Shown piece after piece: positions 6,186 through 6,707 of a DNA stretch of 6,707 nucleotides. The notes under the pieces were generated by a model that worked only from the letters and a program-made list of their open reading frames with translations, made no database searches and had not been told where the DNA came from. The stretch spans positions 1 to 6,707 of the forward strand of contig CALCJH010000427.1 of the NCBI GenBank assembly GCA_937967775.1, in the 5' to 3' direction. How positions within the stretch are numbered: the first letter of the stretch is position 1; the number at the start of each line of letters is the position of its first letter. The DNA comes from an uncultured bacterium. Its GTDB lineage: Bacteria > Armatimonadota > UBA5829 > DSUL01. The translations under genes and the position numbers were made by a program.

Positions 6186-6707
6186 ATTTGCCTTCCTCTC
6201 TCCAGTGCCTTCGCAATGATGAGTTCCGCTTCCTCCGGCGCGAGCCGGGCAGCGTTGCCAGATGTCTGAACCGTTATCGGTCCGCCGCCCTCTTCTCGCA
6301 AAACCCGGACTCGTCCCCCCGGGGCGATCCCAGCCCGCCCGAGACGGCGAAGCAGACCCGGACAGGAGTCGTCCACGCTCTCAACGACAGCGAGTGTCCC
6401 GTGTTCGAACGCCGTGAGCGGCTTCCCCGTTCGGGCGCGGACTGATCCATCACGCGCGGGGATGGGATGTCCGTGCGGATCGAATACCGGATCTCCAAGC
6501 ATCGCCGCGATCCTCTCCTCCAGCCTTTCTGAAATGTGATGCTCCAGGCGCTCCGCCTCCTCGTGCACCTCGTCCCAGGAGAACCCCATCGTCCTGCAGA
6601 GCCAGGTCTCGATCAGGCGGTGATGGCGCAGCATCTGGAGGGCCGCCGTGCTGCCGGACTCGGTCAGGATGAACCCGTGATACGGCCGGAGCGACACCAG
6701 CCCGCGA
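6182..6707 (-). CDS. DtxR/MntR-family metal-dependent transcriptional regulator (5' end outside window)
   Basis: C-terminal part of a metalloregulator that represses metal-uptake genes when bound to metal. The frame stays open to the window edge: the GTG at 6697 encodes an internal valine in RGLVSLRPYHGFILTESG, the wing of the DNA-binding domain. About 60 or more N-terminal residues, including the recognition helix, therefore lie beyond 6707. Numbered from that valine, the dimerisation/metal-binding domain shows H26 and E30 (HHRLIE), H45 (VHEEAERLEHH), E49, E52 and H53, then FDPHGHPIP (72-80). E49 occupies the place of DtxR Cys102 and matches MntR Glu99, favouring manganese over iron. Residues about 95-168 form an SH3-like/FeoA-type domain (LTAFEHGTLAVVESV, ending in PEEAELIIAKAL), which the short Bacillus MntR lacks but DtxR/IdeR have. 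As the first in-window gene of the operon it is probably autoregulated. The FeoA-like domain could suggest an iron regulator instead. Confidence 0.93.
   Translation of the reverse strand, partial: RGLVSLRPYHGFILTESGSTAALQMLRHHRLIETWLCRTMGFSWDEVHEEAERLEHHISERLEERIAAMLGDPVFDPHGHPIPARDGSVRARTGKPLTAFEHGTLAVVESVDDSCPGLLRRLGRAGIAPGGRVRVLREEGGGPITVQTSGNAARLAPEEAELIIAKALERGRQM

Noticed and set aside
6182..6697. A complete 171-aa regulator starting at GTG 6697
   Set aside because: The frame remains open to the window edge and the residues around 6697 (RGLVSLRPYHG) match the wing of the DtxR DNA-binding domain, so this valine is internal and the gene is cut by the window.
1..6707. CRISPR arrays, insertion sequences, defence or other exotic systems
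   Set aside because: No spaced direct repeats, transposase motifs or terminal inverted repeats were seen; nearly all the sequence is accounted for by transport genes, a regulator and a tRNA.

Overview
The window is GC-rich, densely coded chromosomal DNA from a bacterium. A lipoprotein-type solute-binding protein together with a probable outer-membrane beta-barrel suggests a diderm (Gram-negative type cell envelope). Metal-ion permeases carrying a C-terminal DtxR-like domain are, from general knowledge, best known in groups such as Planctomycetota, Verrucomicrobiota and Armatimonadota. That is only a hint, and the phylum cannot be fixed from this window.

Layout, left to right. (1) 12-851, plus strand: the end of a sugar-uptake operon, an inner-membrane permease of the MalG/CUT1 type. 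(2) 883-954, minus strand: a complete tRNA-Arg with anticodon CCG, with a near-consensus sigma70-type promoter just upstream (TTGACG, 17 bp, TATAAT). (3) 1003-6707, minus strand: one tightly packed six-gene operon, read right to left. It encodes a DtxR/MntR-family metalloregulator (cut by the window edge), a secreted, probably outer-membrane barrel protein, a TroA-like metal-binding lipoprotein, an MntB/TroB/ZnuC-like ATPase, and two ABC-3 family permeases. Genes in this block overlap or are separated by 19 bp or less, so co-transcription is very likely; its promoter lies beyond position 6707.

How it works together: the lipoprotein captures Mn2+ or Zn2+ (ligand set H68/H133/H199/D279). The two permeases form the membrane channel and the ATPase powers import. 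The barrel protein may serve metal passage across the outer membrane. The free regulator should repress the operon when metal is abundant. It has Glu where DtxR has Cys102, as MntR does, which favours manganese.

The most notable feature is that BOTH permeases carry a C-terminal cytosolic winged-helix plus DtxR-type metal-binding/dimerisation module, in addition to the free regulator. The operon therefore contains three versions of the same sensor fold, with different metal-ligand sets. This suggests a transporter that senses cytosolic metal directly on its own channel subunits, as well as at the transcriptional level.
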